In this document: positions 1 to 8,345 of the stretch, one piece after another | Numbering within the stretch: position 1 is the stretch's first letter | How the letters are laid out: every line of letters begins with the position of its first letter | From: Mycobacterium sp. SMC-4 | GTDB lineage: Bacteria > Actinomycetota > Actinomycetes > Mycobacteriales > Mycobacteriaceae | NCBI RefSeq assembly: GCF_025263265.1 | Contig: NZ_CP079869.1 | Coordinates: forward strand, 2,046,001 to 2,110,000 | Direction: 5' to 3' | Length of the DNA stretch: 64,000 bases | Made by a program: the position numbers and the translations under genes | Notes under the pieces: model-generated | What the model was told of the DNA's origin: nothing | The model's input: only the letters and a program-made list of their open reading frames with translations | The model's database searches: none

Positions 1-237
1 GCGGTCGAGCTGGCCGCCGACCGAATTCGGGTCAACGCGGTGTTTCCCGGCCCGGTCGAGACCCCTATGCTCGACGCGGCCACCCAGACCAGACTCGCCG
101 AACGCGCATTGCTCGGCCGTATCGGCAAAACGACAGAGATCGCCGACGCGGTAGCGTTCCTTGTCTCCGAGCATGCGTCGTTCATCACGGGTTCCGAGCT
201 CATCGTCGACGGTGGGCAATCGCTGCAGATTGGATGA
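1..237 (+). CDS. SDR family oxidoreductase, C-terminal part (5' end outside window)
   Basis: The frame is open from base 1 and ends at TGA 235-237, giving the last 78 residues of a short-chain dehydrogenase/reductase. The tail is typical of classical SDRs: a substrate-loop motif VFPGPVETPM near the start and the C-terminal GSELIVDGG. The NAD(P)-binding and catalytic Tyr-Lys parts lie upstream of the window, so cofactor and substrate cannot be read. The stop overlaps the ATG of the downstream flavin monooxygenase, so the two are probably translationally coupled. An alcohol-to-ketone step feeding the monooxygenase is an inference from this pairing. Confidence 0.85.
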   Translation, partial: AVELAADRIRVNAVFPGPVETPMLDAATQTRLAERALLGRIGKTTEIADAVAFLVSEHASFITGSELIVDGGQSLQIG

Positions 238-1754
238 AAACGACTATGGCGAAGGGTCTTTCGGTCGGAATCATCGGTGCCGGCCCCGGGGGTCTGGCCT
301 TGGGAATCTTCCTGCGCAAGGCGGGATTCGACGACTTCACGATCTTCGACCGCGAGGACGGGGTGGGCGGAACGTGGCGAATCAACACGTACCCGGGTCT
401 GGCCTGCGACGTCAAGTCCCATCTGTATTCGTACTCCTTCGACCTCAATCCGCGGTGGTCTCGGCTGTGGTCGGGCCAGCGCGAAATCCTCGAGTACTTC
501 GAGAGGTGCGCGCAGCGGTACCGGCTCGGTTCCCATCTGATGCTCAACACCGAGGTCGTGGCGGCCAGGTGGGACGAGGCGGATCGGACCTGGCAGCTGG
601 ACACCAGCGACGGTCGGGTTTACACCTTCGACATCGTGGTGTCGGCGGTCGGCATGTTCACCCGGCCGGTGATGCCGACGCTGGCCGAAGAAGAGCCGTT
701 CACCGGCACGGTCATGCACACCGCGCGGTGGGACCACTCGGTGGATCTGCGAGGTGCTCGGGTCGCGGTGCTGGGCACTGGTTCCACTGCCGCGCAGCTC
801 GTTCCGGAGGTCGCCCGGGTCGCCGAGCGGGTCTACTCGGTGCAGCGCTCGCCGACCTGGGTGCTTCCCAAGCCCGACCGGCCCTATACCGAGCGGGAGA
901 AGTGGGTTTTCGCGCACGTTCCGCTGGCGCGGAAGTTCTACCGGACGCGGTTGTGGCTGCGCAGCGAGTCCAACATCTCGGTGATCGAGAACGGCAGCGA
1001 CAAGACCCAGGAGTTCAGGAACATCGCCCTGAACGCGCTGCAGAACGCGATCCCTGACCAGGCGCTGCGTGAGCGGCTGACCCCGGACCACCCGCTGGGG
1101 TGCAAGCGTCTGGTTTTCGCGACGAACTACCTGCAGGCGTTGGCCGCACCACACGTCGAGGTGATCTCCAGCGCCGCAAGCGCGTTGAGGTCGCGCACGC
1201 TGATCACCGAGGACGGTACCGAACTCGACGTCGACGTGGTGTTGTGTGCGACCGGGTACGCCGCCGCCGACTATCTGGGCCAGATCGAGGTCATCGGCGC
1301 AGACGCCACCCCGCTGGCCAGCACCTGGCGCGACGGTGCGTTTGCGTACCTCGGCATGACGGTGCCGGGCTATCCGAACTTCTTCATGCTCTACGGTCCG
1401 AATACCAATGTCGGCTCCAACAGTGTGATCTTCATGCTGGAAGCGCAGGCGCACTACATCGTGCGGGTCCTGAAATACCTGCGGCGCAGAAACCGCAACT
1501 ACATCGAGGTGCGCTCGGAGGTGACCGCCCGATTCCTGGACAAGGTCGACCAGTGGATGCAGGGCACCGTGTGGCTGACCCGGTGTAGCAGCTACTTTCG
1601 CGCCGCCAACGGCCGCGTGGTCACCCAGTGGCCGCGCAGCGCCCGCGACTTCTGGACGATGACGCGGAGGTTTCGGGCCGGCGATTACACCTTCGGGCCG
1701 CCGGCCGGCCGCCCGGTCATCGAGGTGCGGTCCGAGACCGCCCAGCGGCGATGA
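234..1754 (+). CDS. Baeyer-Villiger flavin monooxygenase
   Basis: 506 aa. An N-terminal FAD Rossmann motif GAGPGG lies at residues 15-20 and GGTWRINTYPG begins at residue 45. The Baeyer-Villiger fingerprint FxGxxxHxxxW/D is present as FTGTVMHTARWD (156-167). A second, NADPH-binding Rossmann motif GTGSTA is at 181-186, and a late ATG motif (CATGYAA) follows. The family inserts one oxygen atom of O2 next to a ketone, giving an ester or lactone, and is cytosolic with FAD and NADPH. The start ATG 234 overlaps the upstream SDR stop; ATG 246 is an alternative. The end overlaps the esterase start by 4 bases. The SDR, monooxygenase and esterase order suggests oxidation of a secondary alcohol through a ketone to a cleavable ester. 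The natural substrate cannot be read. Confidence 0.88.
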   Translation: MKTTMAKGLSVGIIGAGPGGLALGIFLRKAGFDDFTIFDREDGVGGTWRINTYPGLACDVKSHLYSYSFDLNPRWSRLWSGQREILEYFERCAQRYRLGSHLMLNTEVVAARWDEADRTWQLDTSDGRVYTFDIVVSAVGMFTRPVMPTLAEEEPFTGTVMHTARWDHSVDLRGARVAVLGTGSTAAQLVPEVARVAERVYSVQRSPTWVLPKPDRPYTEREKWVFAHVPLARKFYRTRLWLRSESNISVIENGSDKTQEFRNIALNALQNAIPDQALRERLTPDHPLGCKRLVFATNYLQALAAPHVEVISSAASALRSRTLITEDGTELDVDVVLCATGYAAADYLGQIEVIGADATPLASTWRDGAFAYLGMTVPGYPNFFMLYGPNTNVGSNSVIFMLEAQAHYIVRVLKYLRRRNRNYIEVRSEVTARFLDKVDQWMQGTVWLTRCSSYFRAANGRVVTQWPRSARDFWTMTRRFRAGDYTFGPPAGRPVIEVRSETAQRR

Positions 1755-2683
1755 CCGAGGTGATCTCCCGGCTCGATCCCGCGCTGCGTCACCTGGTCGC
1801 AGCCCGGACCGATCTGTCGCCGCCCGTGCTCGGCACGGTGCGCGACAGCGTGAACCAGCGCCGCGCCGAAGCTGCACTGCACACCGACACCATCGGCATC
1901 GAGATCGAACAGCGCGACGTCGTCGCACCCGACGGTCACCGCATCACGGTTCGGATCTATCGGGGCGGTCCGCCGCCGTCGCCGGCGGTGATCTATTGTC
2001 ACTCTGGAGCTTTCGTACTCGGCAATCTCGACACCGACCACCGGCAGTGCGTCGAGCTGGCTCGACGGGCACGGGTCTGTGTGTTGTCCCTGGATTACCG
2101 CCTGGCCCCCGAACACCCGTTCCCGGCGGCGATCGACGACGCCGCGACGGTCCTGGATTGGGTGGTGAACAGTGCAGCCGAACTCGGCGTCGATGCCACC
2201 GCGGTCGCGGTGGCCGGCAACAGTGCAGGTGGTGGCCTGGCGGCCGGGTTGGCCCAACGGTCTGCCGCCGCACGCCTGCCACCGGTGGCCTTCACCCTGC
2301 TGCACCAGCCGGTGCTCGATGACCGGGACACTGCGTCCAAGGACGAGTTCACCGCCACGCCCGGCTTCGACGCCGAAGCCGTGCAGTGGATGTGGACGCA
2401 CTACCTTGCCGGCAGCGACCCCAGCAGCGAGTCGGTACCGGCACGATCGGCGGAGCTGAGCGCGCTGCCGGCGACGATGATCACCTGCTCGGAACTCGAT
2501 CCGTTGCGCGACGAGGCGATCGACTACGGCCGGCGGTTGATGCGATCCGGGGTCGGCACCGGGCTGCACGTGTTCGCCGGCACCTGTCACGGTTTCGATT
2601 CGCTGTTGCCCGACTGGCAGACCAGCACCCGGCTGTTCGAATGGCAGAGCGCCGCGCTGCGTCAGGCGTTGCTGCCGGACTGA
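1751..2683 (+). CDS. Alpha/beta hydrolase of the hormone-sensitive lipase (HSL) family
   Basis: 310 aa from ATG 1751, which overlaps the monooxygenase stop (ATGA). Longer in-frame starts upstream lie inside that gene and are less likely. The HSL signature DYRLAPEHPFPAA is at about 115-127. The nucleophile is Ser158 in GNSAG (156-160), with likely Asp250 in ELDPLRDE and His280 in GTCHGF. The usual oxyanion motif HGGG is replaced by HSGA at 84-87, which is unusual and may affect substrate range. The family cleaves small to medium acyl esters. Coupling to a Baeyer-Villiger enzyme points to hydrolysis of the ester product. The 3' end overlaps the convergent SRPBCC gene by about 20 bases. Confidence 0.87.
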   Translation: MTEVISRLDPALRHLVAARTDLSPPVLGTVRDSVNQRRAEAALHTDTIGIEIEQRDVVAPDGHRITVRIYRGGPPPSPAVIYCHSGAFVLGNLDTDHRQCVELARRARVCVLSLDYRLAPEHPFPAAIDDAATVLDWVVNSAAELGVDATAVAVAGNSAGGGLAAGLAQRSAAARLPPVAFTLLHQPVLDDRDTASKDEFTATPGFDAEAVQWMWTHYLAGSDPSSESVPARSAELSALPATMITCSELDPLRDEAIDYGRRLMRSGVGTGLHVFAGTCHGFDSLLPDWQTSTRLFEWQSAALRQALLPD

Positions 2684-3150
2684 CCAGCCAACTCGCGCGC
2701 GACGGCCCGGTGGTAGGCGTCGATATTGGCCGGGTTGACGATCTTGAAGAAGCTGTCCGGGAGGGGTGACTCCGGGTAGGCCTCGACGGTCATCGTGCGG
2801 CGGAACAACGTGACATCCAGTCCGGGCTGAGAAATCGCGTATCTGACCGTGATCCGTCCCGGCATTCCGCCGCTACCGTCGGCGTCATGGCCGAGGTTGC
2901 CGACCGAGTTGAACACCCACAGTCGCGGACGCATCGCGATCGCGAGGTGCCAGGTGAAGATGCGGTTGCCGTCGGGACCGGTCTCGGTCCAGGAGTCGCC
3001 GATCGCCAGGGGCAGTGTGTCGGGCACCGTACCGACATGCGCACTGCCCGGGTATGTCTTGGGCCAGTTGGCCGGGTTGGTCACGAAGTCGTAGACCTCC
3101 TCAGCGGACTGCGTGAACGCGTTCTCCGACGTCGTCGTCACGATTCCCAC
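2662..3150 (-). CDS. SRPBCC (START-like) family protein
   Basis: 162 aa from GTG 3150. The N-terminal segment FTQSAEEVYDFVTNPANWP and the later W/G-rich strands (GDSWTE, FTWHLAIAMRP) match the polyketide-cyclase/START-like lipid-binding fold. No enzymatic residue set is evident, so the ligand is unknown. The start is a choice. An in-frame ATG at 3210 would give 182 aa, but a candidate -10 element sits at 3194-3199, downstream of that ATG, and GTG 3150 has a GGAG ribosome-binding site. The gene is divergent from the acyl-CoA dehydrogenase, with which it may share a regulatory region. Confidence 0.75.
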   Translation of the reverse strand: MGIVTTTSENAFTQSAEEVYDFVTNPANWPKTYPGSAHVGTVPDTLPLAIGDSWTETGPDGNRIFTWHLAIAMRPRLWVFNSVGNLGHDADGSGGMPGRITVRYAISQPGLDVTLFRRTMTVEAYPESPLPDSFFKIVNPANIDAYHRAVARELAGQSGSNA

Positions 3151-3193
3151 GATGCTCCGTTCGCCAGGGTCCGCCACTGCGGTCCGTCCATAC

Positions 3194-3221
3194 ACTTTAC
3201 AAAATGGCATCGCAGTGTCAC
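3194..3221 (-). promoter_or_regulatory. Candidate promoter of the SRPBCC gene
   Basis: On the minus strand GTGACA (3221-3216) is followed after 16 bases by TAAAGT (3199-3194), close to the SigA-type TTGACA/TAnnnT pattern. It lies about 45 bases ahead of GTG 3150. Prediction from pattern only. Confidence 0.4.
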
Positions 3222-3265
3222 GCTTCGGGAGATGTCGCCGGTACCCGGAGGAGTGTGACGCGACG

Positions 3266-4426
3266 ATGGATTTCGCGACAGTCGAGCTCACTGAACAGGA
3301 TCGGATCTTTCGTCGAGAGCTGCGCGCGTTCCTGGCGTCGGTGGTCACCGCCGATGTGATCGCCCGCGACCGCGAGAGCGGAGAGAACTTCGTCGAAGAG
3401 GTCCATCTCGCGCTGGGCGCCGCGGGGTATCTGGAGCGGGATTTCCGCGCCGAGGCTGACGGTGGATTCACCGCCGTCCAGCGCCGGATCTTCGAACTCG
3501 AAGTCGGCCGTGCGCACACGCCCTGGTTTCACTGGGGTACCACCGCGATGGTGGCCGGTGCGGTGGACCGCTTCGGCTCCGAGGACCTCAAGAACGAGAT
3601 CCTGCCCCCGGTGCTGTCCGGGCACCACCGGCTGTGTCTGGGCTACACCGAACCCGACGGTGGATCGGATGTGGCGACCTGCAGGACGCGGGCCGTGCGA
3701 GATGGTTCGGGCTGGATCATCAACGGCGCGAAGATGTTCACCTCCAATGCGCACAACGCCCACTTCGTCTTCCTGATCACCAACACCGATCCGCAGGCGC
3801 CCAAGCACCAGAGCCTGACCATGTTCCTGGTGCCGTTGGACGCCGCCGGGGTGCAGATCCAGCCGCTGCGTACCGTCGACGGTGACCGCACCAACATCAC
3901 CTACTACAGCGATGTCCGTGTCGAGGATCGCTACCGGATCGGTCCGGTCAACGGCGGCTGGTCAGTGCTGCGCGAAGCGCTGAGCGTCGAGCACGGCACG
4001 GTCGAGCGTGACGACAGCGGTCTGCAGAAGCTGGCGACCATGACCGAACATGCGTTGTTGCTGGCCGAGGAGGTCGATCGGATCGCGGCAGAGGTTTCGG
4101 CCGACGGGCGCCTCGCCGACGGGGCGGTGAGTTATCGGCTGGGGCGCGGCATTGCCCGCCTCGAAGTCGCGCTCAGCAGTGCGGAGATGTTCGGGCGGGT
4201 GGCGATCGCCCAGACACTGCGCGACATCACCGGTGATCTGATGGATATCGGCGGGGCTTCGGCGGCGGTGCCCGACGAGCTGCGCGCCGAGTATCTGTTC
4301 CGCCTGGCCGGGCCCACTGGCATCTACGGCGGCACACTGGAAGTGTTCCGCAACATGATCGCCCAGCACGTCTTGGGCCTGGGCCGGCCGGTCTACGCGG
4401 CGCCGAAACCTACAGGTGCGGGATGA
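3266..4426 (+). CDS. Acyl-CoA dehydrogenase (FadE type)
   Basis: 386 aa from ATG 3266, with a GGAGGA-like ribosome-binding site about 15 bases upstream. The frame also runs upstream, but no other start is as well placed. The FAD/acyl signature LGYTEPDGGSDVA is at 125-137, and the C-terminal segment YGGTLEVFRNMIAQHVLGLG is the usual end of the family. These enzymes introduce an alpha-beta double bond into acyl-CoA, passing electrons to ETF. The acyl chain cannot be predicted; mycobacteria have dozens of paralogues. The 3' end overlaps the convergent luciferase-like gene by 17 bases. Confidence 0.9.
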   Translation: MDFATVELTEQDRIFRRELRAFLASVVTADVIARDRESGENFVEEVHLALGAAGYLERDFRAEADGGFTAVQRRIFELEVGRAHTPWFHWGTTAMVAGAVDRFGSEDLKNEILPPVLSGHHRLCLGYTEPDGGSDVATCRTRAVRDGSGWIINGAKMFTSNAHNAHFVFLITNTDPQAPKHQSLTMFLVPLDAAGVQIQPLRTVDGDRTNITYYSDVRVEDRYRIGPVNGGWSVLREALSVEHGTVERDDSGLQKLATMTEHALLLAEEVDRIAAEVSADGRLADGAVSYRLGRGIARLEVALSSAEMFGRVAIAQTLRDITGDLMDIGGASAAVPDELRAEYLFRLAGPTGIYGGTLEVFRNMIAQHVLGLGRPVYAAPKPTGAG

Positions 4427-5342
4427 CCTCACCGGCCAGCAACTCCAGCGTCTGGTCGGAGGCCCGGTCATGGGTGAACAGCACCAACTGCCGAAAACCC
4501 ATCTCGACCAGCCCGGCCAGTCGCTCGACGATCTGGTCTGGCGTGCCGATCAGCTCGGTGTCGTGCAGGCCGAATCCCGGTCCTCCGAACCGCTTTTCGG
4601 CGAGGCTGCGGACCTGGGGCAGCGATGCGTCGTCGGGCGCCAGTGCCATCACCGCCTCGATCGACAGCACGATGGTGGCCGGGTCGCGGCCGATCTGTCC
4701 GCAGGCGGCCTGCAGCGCGGAGATCTTCTGATCGATGACACCGAGCGCGTAGGTCGGCACGTTCCAGACATCGGCATAGCGGGCCACCAGCGGCAAGGTG
4801 TACTTCTCGCCGACGCCGCCGATGACGATCGGCGGACGCGGACGCTGCACCGGACCGGGTTTGATGGGCATGTCGGCGACGGTGAAGTGCGCTCCGCGGA
4901 AGTCGATGCGCTCGTCCTCGAAGGCCTGGTGCAGGATCTGCAATGTCTCGCCCAGCAGTGTCGAGCGTTCGGCGAACGTCCCCCAGGGTAGACCTGCCCG
5001 TCGGTGCTCGTCTTCGATCGATCCGCTGCCCAGGCCCAGCGTGAGCCGTCCGCCGCTGATCTGGTCCAGTGTGGTGGCCATCTTCGCAAGGGCGACGGGA
5101 TGGCGGAACTGGTTGCACAACACCATGTGTCCGACACGCAGGCGGCGGGTACGGCTCAGTAGCGCGGTGGCCAACGTCCACGCCTCCAACGACGGGATCT
5201 CGGGCATGCCGGGCCCGTAGAGGTGGTCGTAGAGCCATAGTGAATCGATGCCGAGGTCCTCGCATCGTTGCGCGCGGTGTGCGACGTCGTCGAAAGAAAA
5301 ACCCATCTGCGGGACATACACGCCGATTTCTGGTCGCTTCAC
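4410..5342 (-). CDS. Luciferase-like (LLM class) F420-dependent oxidoreductase
   Basis: 310 aa from GTG 5342, preceded by GGAG. It is a TIM-barrel flavin/F420 oxidoreductase. An early WLYDHLYG, the stretch ATTLDQISGGRLTLGLGSGS around 100-120, and IVIGGVGEKYTLPLVARYAD are LLM landmarks. Members in mycobacteria mostly use reduced or oxidised F420 rather than FMN; that assignment is from family knowledge, and the substrate is unknown. It is divergent from a second LLM gene at 5447, so the pair may be co-regulated from the 104-base gap between them. Confidence 0.88.
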   Translation of the reverse strand: MKRPEIGVYVPQMGFSFDDVAHRAQRCEDLGIDSLWLYDHLYGPGMPEIPSLEAWTLATALLSRTRRLRVGHMVLCNQFRHPVALAKMATTLDQISGGRLTLGLGSGSIEDEHRRAGLPWGTFAERSTLLGETLQILHQAFEDERIDFRGAHFTVADMPIKPGPVQRPRPPIVIGGVGEKYTLPLVARYADVWNVPTYALGVIDQKISALQAACGQIGRDPATIVLSIEAVMALAPDDASLPQVRSLAEKRFGGPGFGLHDTELIGTPDQIVERLAGLVEMGFRQLVLFTHDRASDQTLELLAGEVIPHL

Positions 5343-5366
5343 GTTTCTCCGCTCGGTGGGTGCTGT

Positions 5367-5372
5367 ACTTTA
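5367..5372 (-). promoter_or_regulatory. Candidate -10 element of the LLM gene at 4410-5342
   Basis: TAAAGT on the minus strand, about 25 bases upstream of GTG 5342. The surrounding GTAAAGT[A/G] is the same as in the candidate promoter at 3194-3199. No clear -35 is seen. Confidence 0.3.
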
Positions 5373-5446
5373 CGCCGCCTGCATGGTAACGACATTCTCG
5401 TAAATGAAGAAGAAGATTCTGGACCGGGTGCGAGGAGCATTGAGCA

Positions 5447-6367
5447 ATGAAATTCACCATCACCCATCCGATGCACACCCACCCGTACAACCCGGAACTT
5501 GTCACCGGCACCGGTATCGCCACGGTCGCAGCCGCCGCCGAGCGGGCCGGATTTGCCGGGTTCGGTTTCACCGACCACCCGGCGCCCACCCAGCGCTGGT
5601 TGCAGGCCGGTGGCCATGACGCCTTGGACCCTTTCGTGGCGATGGGGTTCGCGGCCGCCCACACCAGTACGATCCGGCTGGTTCCTAACATCGTCGTGCT
5701 GCCCTACCGCAACCCGTTTGTCGTCGCCAAGGCCGGCGCAACGTTGGACCTGATGTCCGACGGCCGCTTCACACTCGCCGTCGGCGTCGGCTATCTCAAG
5801 CGTGAGTTCCAGGCTTTGGGCGTCGATTTCGAGCAGCGCGCCGAACTGTTCGAAGAGTCCCTGCGGGTGATCCGCGACGTCTGGACCACCGACGACCTCA
5901 CCGTCGAGGGCAGGCACTTCACCGCCTCCGGTATCACGGCCCATCCTCGACCCGTCACCCGACCGCACCCGCCGATCTGGATCGGCGGCAACACGGCCGC
6001 GGCCCGCGCCCGGGTGGCCCGCTACGGCCAGGGGTGGTGTCCGTTCCGGGCTCCGGCGGTGCTCGCGCAGACCGCCCGCACCGCAGCGCTGGACTCCAAC
6101 GACCAACTCACTCGTCACATCGACGACTTGCGCCGCCGCCTCGAGGATGCAGGCCGCGACCCGCACGAGATCGACATCGCCATCACCAACGACGCCGGCG
6201 GTAATCCGGGTGCCGAGGACTTCGACGCCGATGCGTTCCTGGCCGGGGTGAAACAGTTGGCGGACCTCGGCGTGACCTGGGTTCAGGTCGGGATCCCCGG
6301 CGACAGCCTGGCGCACGCGCTGGACGCGATCGAGCAATTCGGGACCACGGTCATCGCCATGCAGTGA
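5447..6367 (+). CDS. Luciferase-like F420-dependent oxidoreductase
   Basis: 306 aa from ATG 5447, with a GAGGAG ribosome-binding site around 5428-5435. LLM landmarks are GFGFTDHP near residue 40, LVPNIVVLPYRNP, ATLDLMSDGRFTLAVGVGY and PPIWIGGNT. It belongs to the class of TIGR03619-like F420-dependent enzymes found in large numbers in mycobacteria. The substrate cannot be read from sequence. It is divergent from another LLM gene and convergent with the MDR reductase at 6381, which it meets with a 13-base gap. Confidence 0.87.
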   Translation: MKFTITHPMHTHPYNPELVTGTGIATVAAAAERAGFAGFGFTDHPAPTQRWLQAGGHDALDPFVAMGFAAAHTSTIRLVPNIVVLPYRNPFVVAKAGATLDLMSDGRFTLAVGVGYLKREFQALGVDFEQRAELFEESLRVIRDVWTTDDLTVEGRHFTASGITAHPRPVTRPHPPIWIGGNTAAARARVARYGQGWCPFRAPAVLAQTARTAALDSNDQLTRHIDDLRRRLEDAGRDPHEIDIAITNDAGGNPGAEDFDADAFLAGVKQLADLGVTWVQVGIPGDSLAHALDAIEQFGTTVIAMQ

Positions 6368-6380
6368 CCGCCGTGGCGGA

Positions 6381-7442
6381 TCACCGAGGACGTGCTGACT
6401 GCCCGGAAAGCTGCGAGACAGTTTGCACCTCAGCGAGTTTGACCAGCGTCTTGCCGATGTTCACCCCGGTGAACAGCCCGTTGAGCGCGTCCACGCAGGA
6501 TTCGATGCCGTCAAAGACATGCTCGCGGTGCACCAGCAAGCCCTCGTCGTGCCAGCGCCTCAGGTCGGCGAATGCCTCGTCGAAGCGTCCCCATTCGTCG
6601 AGCGCGTTGAAACCCTGCATCAGCGCCGTCTTGGACAGTAGGTTCACATAGTTCGACGGCCCAGGGTGCTCGCCGGTCAGGTAGCTGGAGATCACCCCGC
6701 AGAGCACCACGCGGGCTTTGTGCGCCAGTCGCCCGAGCACGGCGTCGAGGATCGGTCCGCCGACGTTGTCGAAGTACACGTCGACTCCGCGTGGACAGTG
6801 CTGCTTCAATGCGGCGGGCAGGTCGTCATTGCGGTAGTCGACACAGGCGTCGAACCCGAAATCCTCCACCACGGCGCGGCACTTGCGCGCGCCACCGGCG
6901 ATGCCGACCACCCGGGCGCCGGCGATCTTGGCGATCTGGCCGGCCACCGACCCCGTGGCGCCGGCCGCCGCCGACACCACGACGGTCTCGCCGGGCCGGG
7001 GGCGGCCGATGCCGGTCATCCCGAAGTATGCGGTGGCCCCGGTCGGTCCGTAGATCGACATCACCGCACGCTGGTCGACCTGCTCGGGTGTCCCGTGCAC
7101 CGGGGTGGTGAAGATGTCGTCGCGGACGGTGGTGTACTCCTGGAATCCGGTCAGTGTGGTGACGATGTCGCCGACGGCGTAAGCGGGACAGCGCGATTGC
7201 ACCACCTGTCCGATTCCGGCGGCGCGGATCACCTCGCCGAGGCCGACCGGCGGCAGGTAACCGGGCTGGTCGTCGAGCCACGTCCGGACAGCCGCATCGA
7301 TGCCCACGTAGGTGGTGCGTACCAGTGCTTCGCCGTCGGCAAGTTCGGGCGCGCAGGCTGTGACCAGTTCGGTGTCCCCGGGTCCGACCAGGCCGTGGGG
7401 GCGGCGGCGCAATAGGATCTGGCGGTTCGTCAGCGTCGACAC
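6381..7442 (-). CDS. NADP-dependent MDR oxidoreductase (CurA/leukotriene B4 dehydrogenase-like)
   Basis: 353 aa from GTG 7442. It is a medium-chain dehydrogenase/reductase without zinc ligands. A nucleotide-binding motif AAAGATGSVAGQIAKIAG starts at residue 158 and the substrate-side signature YGPTGATAYFGM is at 131-142. This subfamily reduces alpha,beta-unsaturated ketones or aldehydes with NADPH. It could take part in the same lipid/ketone chemistry as the neighbouring genes, but no operon link is visible. It is followed on the same strand by a DUF427 gene about 40 bases away. Confidence 0.87.
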   Translation of the reverse strand: MSTLTNRQILLRRRPHGLVGPGDTELVTACAPELADGEALVRTTYVGIDAAVRTWLDDQPGYLPPVGLGEVIRAAGIGQVVQSRCPAYAVGDIVTTLTGFQEYTTVRDDIFTTPVHGTPEQVDQRAVMSIYGPTGATAYFGMTGIGRPRPGETVVVSAAAGATGSVAGQIAKIAGARVVGIAGGARKCRAVVEDFGFDACVDYRNDDLPAALKQHCPRGVDVYFDNVGGPILDAVLGRLAHKARVVLCGVISSYLTGEHPGPSNYVNLLSKTALMQGFNALDEWGRFDEAFADLRRWHDEGLLVHREHVFDGIESCVDALNGLFTGVNIGKTLVKLAEVQTVSQLSGQSARPR

Positions 7443-7485
7443 CCGGCCGAAGTTACCGAACGAAGGTTCGTCGGGGACCGGTTCT

Positions 7486-8175
7486 TCAGGACTGCGCCGG
7501 TGGGCGCGGTAGCTCGGCTTGCAGGGCGACGCGCGTCTCGTCGAAGCTCATCAACGATGCGATCGCCTGGCTTTCCGGCAACGGGTCCTCATAACTCCAC
7601 GCGACGTCGTCGACGACATGATCGCCGACGACCGCGTGAAAGTACGTGGCGTATCCCTTGTAGTTGCAGTAGCTGCGCGTCGACGACGGTGCCAACAGGT
7701 CGGTGCGCACCTGCGAGCGCGCGACGTAGAGCCGGGGCAACAGCGCGGTCTCGAACAGGATCACGGTGTCGGTGGTGTCGACCAGCGTGGTTCCCGCGAC
7801 CGTCACGTGTAGCCGCCGCGACGTCGGTCGGCAGTCGACGCGGTGGTACGGGTTCGGGGGATAGTGCACCAGTTCTCGCCCCTCTTCCCGCCACTGGTCG
7901 GCCGCCTCCCACGGCACCGTGACATACCCGGGTGCCTCCGGCACCGGCTGGGCCGGAAGGTCGCCGACCTCGTCGACCGGAAACGCGTACCGCAGCACGT
8001 CACCGCGGCGGTGGACCAACAGCGCTCGTTCGGTGTGCAGCACGCGGTGCTCACCGCGGAAGGCCTCGATGCGTCGAGGGTGAGGCTCGACGTAGACCAG
8101 ATCTCCGCTGACCGGCGGCACCAACACCCCGGCCCGCTCGCTGCTGAGCGGGCCGTAACCCACCACCAGGCTCAT
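7486..8175 (-). CDS. DUF427 domain protein
   Basis: 229 aa from ATG 8175. Earlier in-frame starts up to 8334 would read into the divergent promoter region. The C-terminal half carries the DUF427 core, with YCNYKGYATYFHA followed by VAWSYEDPLPES. The first half (GDLVYVEPHPRRIEAF, then YAFPVDEV) looks like a diverged second copy of the same fold. DUF427 proteins are small beta-rich cytosolic proteins of unknown function, common in actinobacteria. The gene is divergent from the WS/DGAT gene, 170 bases away. Function not assignable. Confidence 0.82.
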   Translation of the reverse strand: MSLVVGYGPLSSERAGVLVPPVSGDLVYVEPHPRRIEAFRGEHRVLHTERALLVHRRGDVLRYAFPVDEVGDLPAQPVPEAPGYVTVPWEAADQWREEGRELVHYPPNPYHRVDCRPTSRRLHVTVAGTTLVDTTDTVILFETALLPRLYVARSQVRTDLLAPSSTRSYCNYKGYATYFHAVVGDHVVDDVAWSYEDPLPESQAIASLMSFDETRVALQAELPRPPAQS

Positions 8176-8345
8176 CGAATGCTCCGGTACTCGACCGGTC
8201 TCGGGCAGAGCGTCATCGCCGTGGGGCCTCTCCGTGATTCGGAGCACCGAGTCTACAAACCGCGGTTGACACCGAGTACCGAAACTGTCACGGCGGCACG
8301 ATAGCCGACTGCACCGCGGTGGCGTGCGGGACAATCGTGTGACGA

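Noticed and set aside
3151-3210. ATG 3210 as the SRPBCC start
   Set aside because: It lies upstream of the candidate -10 element, and GTG 3150 has a better ribosome-binding site; kept only as an alternative.
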